From: Deltaproteobacteria bacterium
GTDB lineage: Bacteria; Myxococcota_A; UBA796; SXON01
DNA length: 41,605 bases
Assembly: GCA_014191855.1 (NCBI GenBank)
Contig: BJHF01000059.1
Coordinates: 1-41,605 of the forward strand
Direction: 5' to 3'
Under the pieces are notes generated by a model. That model had not been told where the DNA came from and made no database searches. It saw only the letters and a program-made list of their open reading frames with translations. Each line of letters begins with the position of its first letter. The stretch's first letter is position 1. The translations under genes were made by a program, and so were the position numbers. Positions 41,286 through 41,605 of this stretch are shown here, in pieces.

Positions 41286-41605
41286 GTGACACTCGTCCAT
41301 GAGGTTCTCGAATCCATGCCCCCACCGGCTCCCGCGGCCCTACAGCGCCACCCCAGTGTACGCCCGCCGCCGCTGCGTCGCGACGCCGATGCTCCGCTGA
41401 CCGTGGACGAGTTCGCCATCCCGACCGTCGAGCTCCGCCTGCAGGGCGACTTTGGGCTGGCGGCCGTCGGGCTGATTGGCGGCGTCGCGGTCGGCGCTAA
41501 CGTGGCGAGGCACCCCGAGGTGGTGGACGCTGCGGCCGCTGGGGGCAGCGGCACGCTTCCGCAACCCAAGCCGCCGATTATCCCCAATCCACCGCCGCAA
41601 CCGCC
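41286..41605 (+). CDS. unrecognised island gene, 3' end beyond window
   Basis: An open frame from GTG 41286 (or ATG 41316) runs to the right edge with a strong G/C preference at third codon positions, supporting that it is real. The translation has a Pro/Arg-rich N-terminus (MPPPAPAALQRHPSVRPPPL from ATG 41316), then LTVDEFAIPTVELRLQGDFG and a hydrophobic Gly/Val segment (LAAVGLIGGVAVGANV) that could be a membrane helix. It ends in a Pro-rich stretch (PQPKPPIIPNPPPQP). No family is recognised. It lies 168 bp after the integrase inside the putative island. Confidence 0.5.
   Translation, partial: MTLVHEVLESMPPPAPAALQRHPSVRPPPLRRDADAPLTVDEFAIPTVELRLQGDFGLAAVGLIGGVAVGANVARHPEVVDAAAAGGSGTLPQPKPPIIPNPPPQP

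Larger units (their letters stand above)
39757..41605. mobile_element. left end of an integrated genomic island (continues beyond the window)
   Basis: The stretch begins at the tRNA-Thr fragment and contains a tyrosine recombinase. It includes AT-rich segments (39757-39857 and 41195-41275) unlike the rest of the window, and ends in an open reading frame that runs off the edge. The first 100 bp, with T-runs and two CATAG motifs, are where recombinase arm sites or the integrase promoter would be expected. The 168-bp gap 41118-41285 is similarly AT-rich and has no gene. The far boundary and cargo are outside the window. Confidence 0.7.

Noticed and set aside
41252..41587. Minus-strand 111-codon frame at the right edge
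   Set aside because: Ser/Thr/Ala-rich shadow; the plus-strand frame through the same bases has much better third-position G/C bias and continues off the edge.

Overview
The window is 41.6 kb of very GC-rich, tightly packed bacterial DNA. Several lipoproteins carry Asp/Thr/Gly-rich stalks (DTG, DTA and DTD units) directly after the lipid-anchored cysteine. There is also a MopE-type repeat lipoprotein, an AgmX/PglI-type TonB-like protein, a CotH-like surface protein, a PP2C phosphatase fused to a cyclic-nucleotide-binding domain, and a Ser/Thr kinase fused to an NTPase-like region. Together these suggest an uncultivated member of the Myxococcota (former Deltaproteobacteria). That placement is inferred from gene style only; no rRNA or other definitive marker is present.

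Layout. 1-2.1 kb: the end of a thioredoxin-like gene and a 5'-nucleotidase lipoprotein. 2.2-6.1 kb (minus): NodU/CmcH carbamoyltransferase, OPA-type transporter, DJ-1/PfpI protein. 6.1-9.4 kb (plus): a coiled-coil membrane protein, a lipoprotein carrying three tandem truncated-hemoglobin domains, and an aminoacyl-tRNA-protein transferase. 9.5-10.1 kb: a ccdAB toxin-antitoxin pair with a palindromic operator over its promoter and start. 10.1-15.9 kb (minus): a seven-gene run joined mostly by 4-nt overlaps: methyltransferase, MazG-like pyrophosphohydrolase, TetR regulator, PP2C-cNBD phosphatase, esterase, crotonase and a beta-keto-acid cleavage enzyme. 16.2-18.9 kb: an SRPBCC protein, the kinase and an exported barrel-like protein. 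18.9-24.8 kb (minus): nadA, the AgmX-like protein, a Cys-rich lipoprotein, an AmpG-like transporter and a GH57 glycosidase. 24.8-27.7 kb: aspartate-semialdehyde dehydrogenase and an APC permease. 27.8-32.2 kb: a surface lipoprotein, a sirtuin, a DUF2007/zinc-ribbon protein, a CotH lipoprotein and a YdjM-like membrane protein. 32.3-38.2 kb: type IIA topoisomerase A and B subunits, followed 5 nt later by the MopE-repeat lipoprotein. 38.2-38.9 kb: an orphan ModA.

The right end is different. At 39,708-39,756 lies the 3' part of a tRNA-Thr(CGU) gene with no 5' half. It is followed by AT-richer DNA, a tyrosine recombinase and an unrecognised gene running off the window. This is read as the tRNA-distal border of an integrated island that continues to the right.

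The strongest novelty candidate is the triple globin lipoprotein at 7,113-8,498. It has three group-1 truncated globin domains at an exact 128-residue period. Each keeps the proximal histidine and carries a conserved CX6C pair, but the usual polar distal residues are replaced by hydrophobic ones. The protein is lipid-anchored on an acidic DTx stalk. A secondary theme is a set of lipoproteins with 9-12-residue leaders that lack any basic residue.
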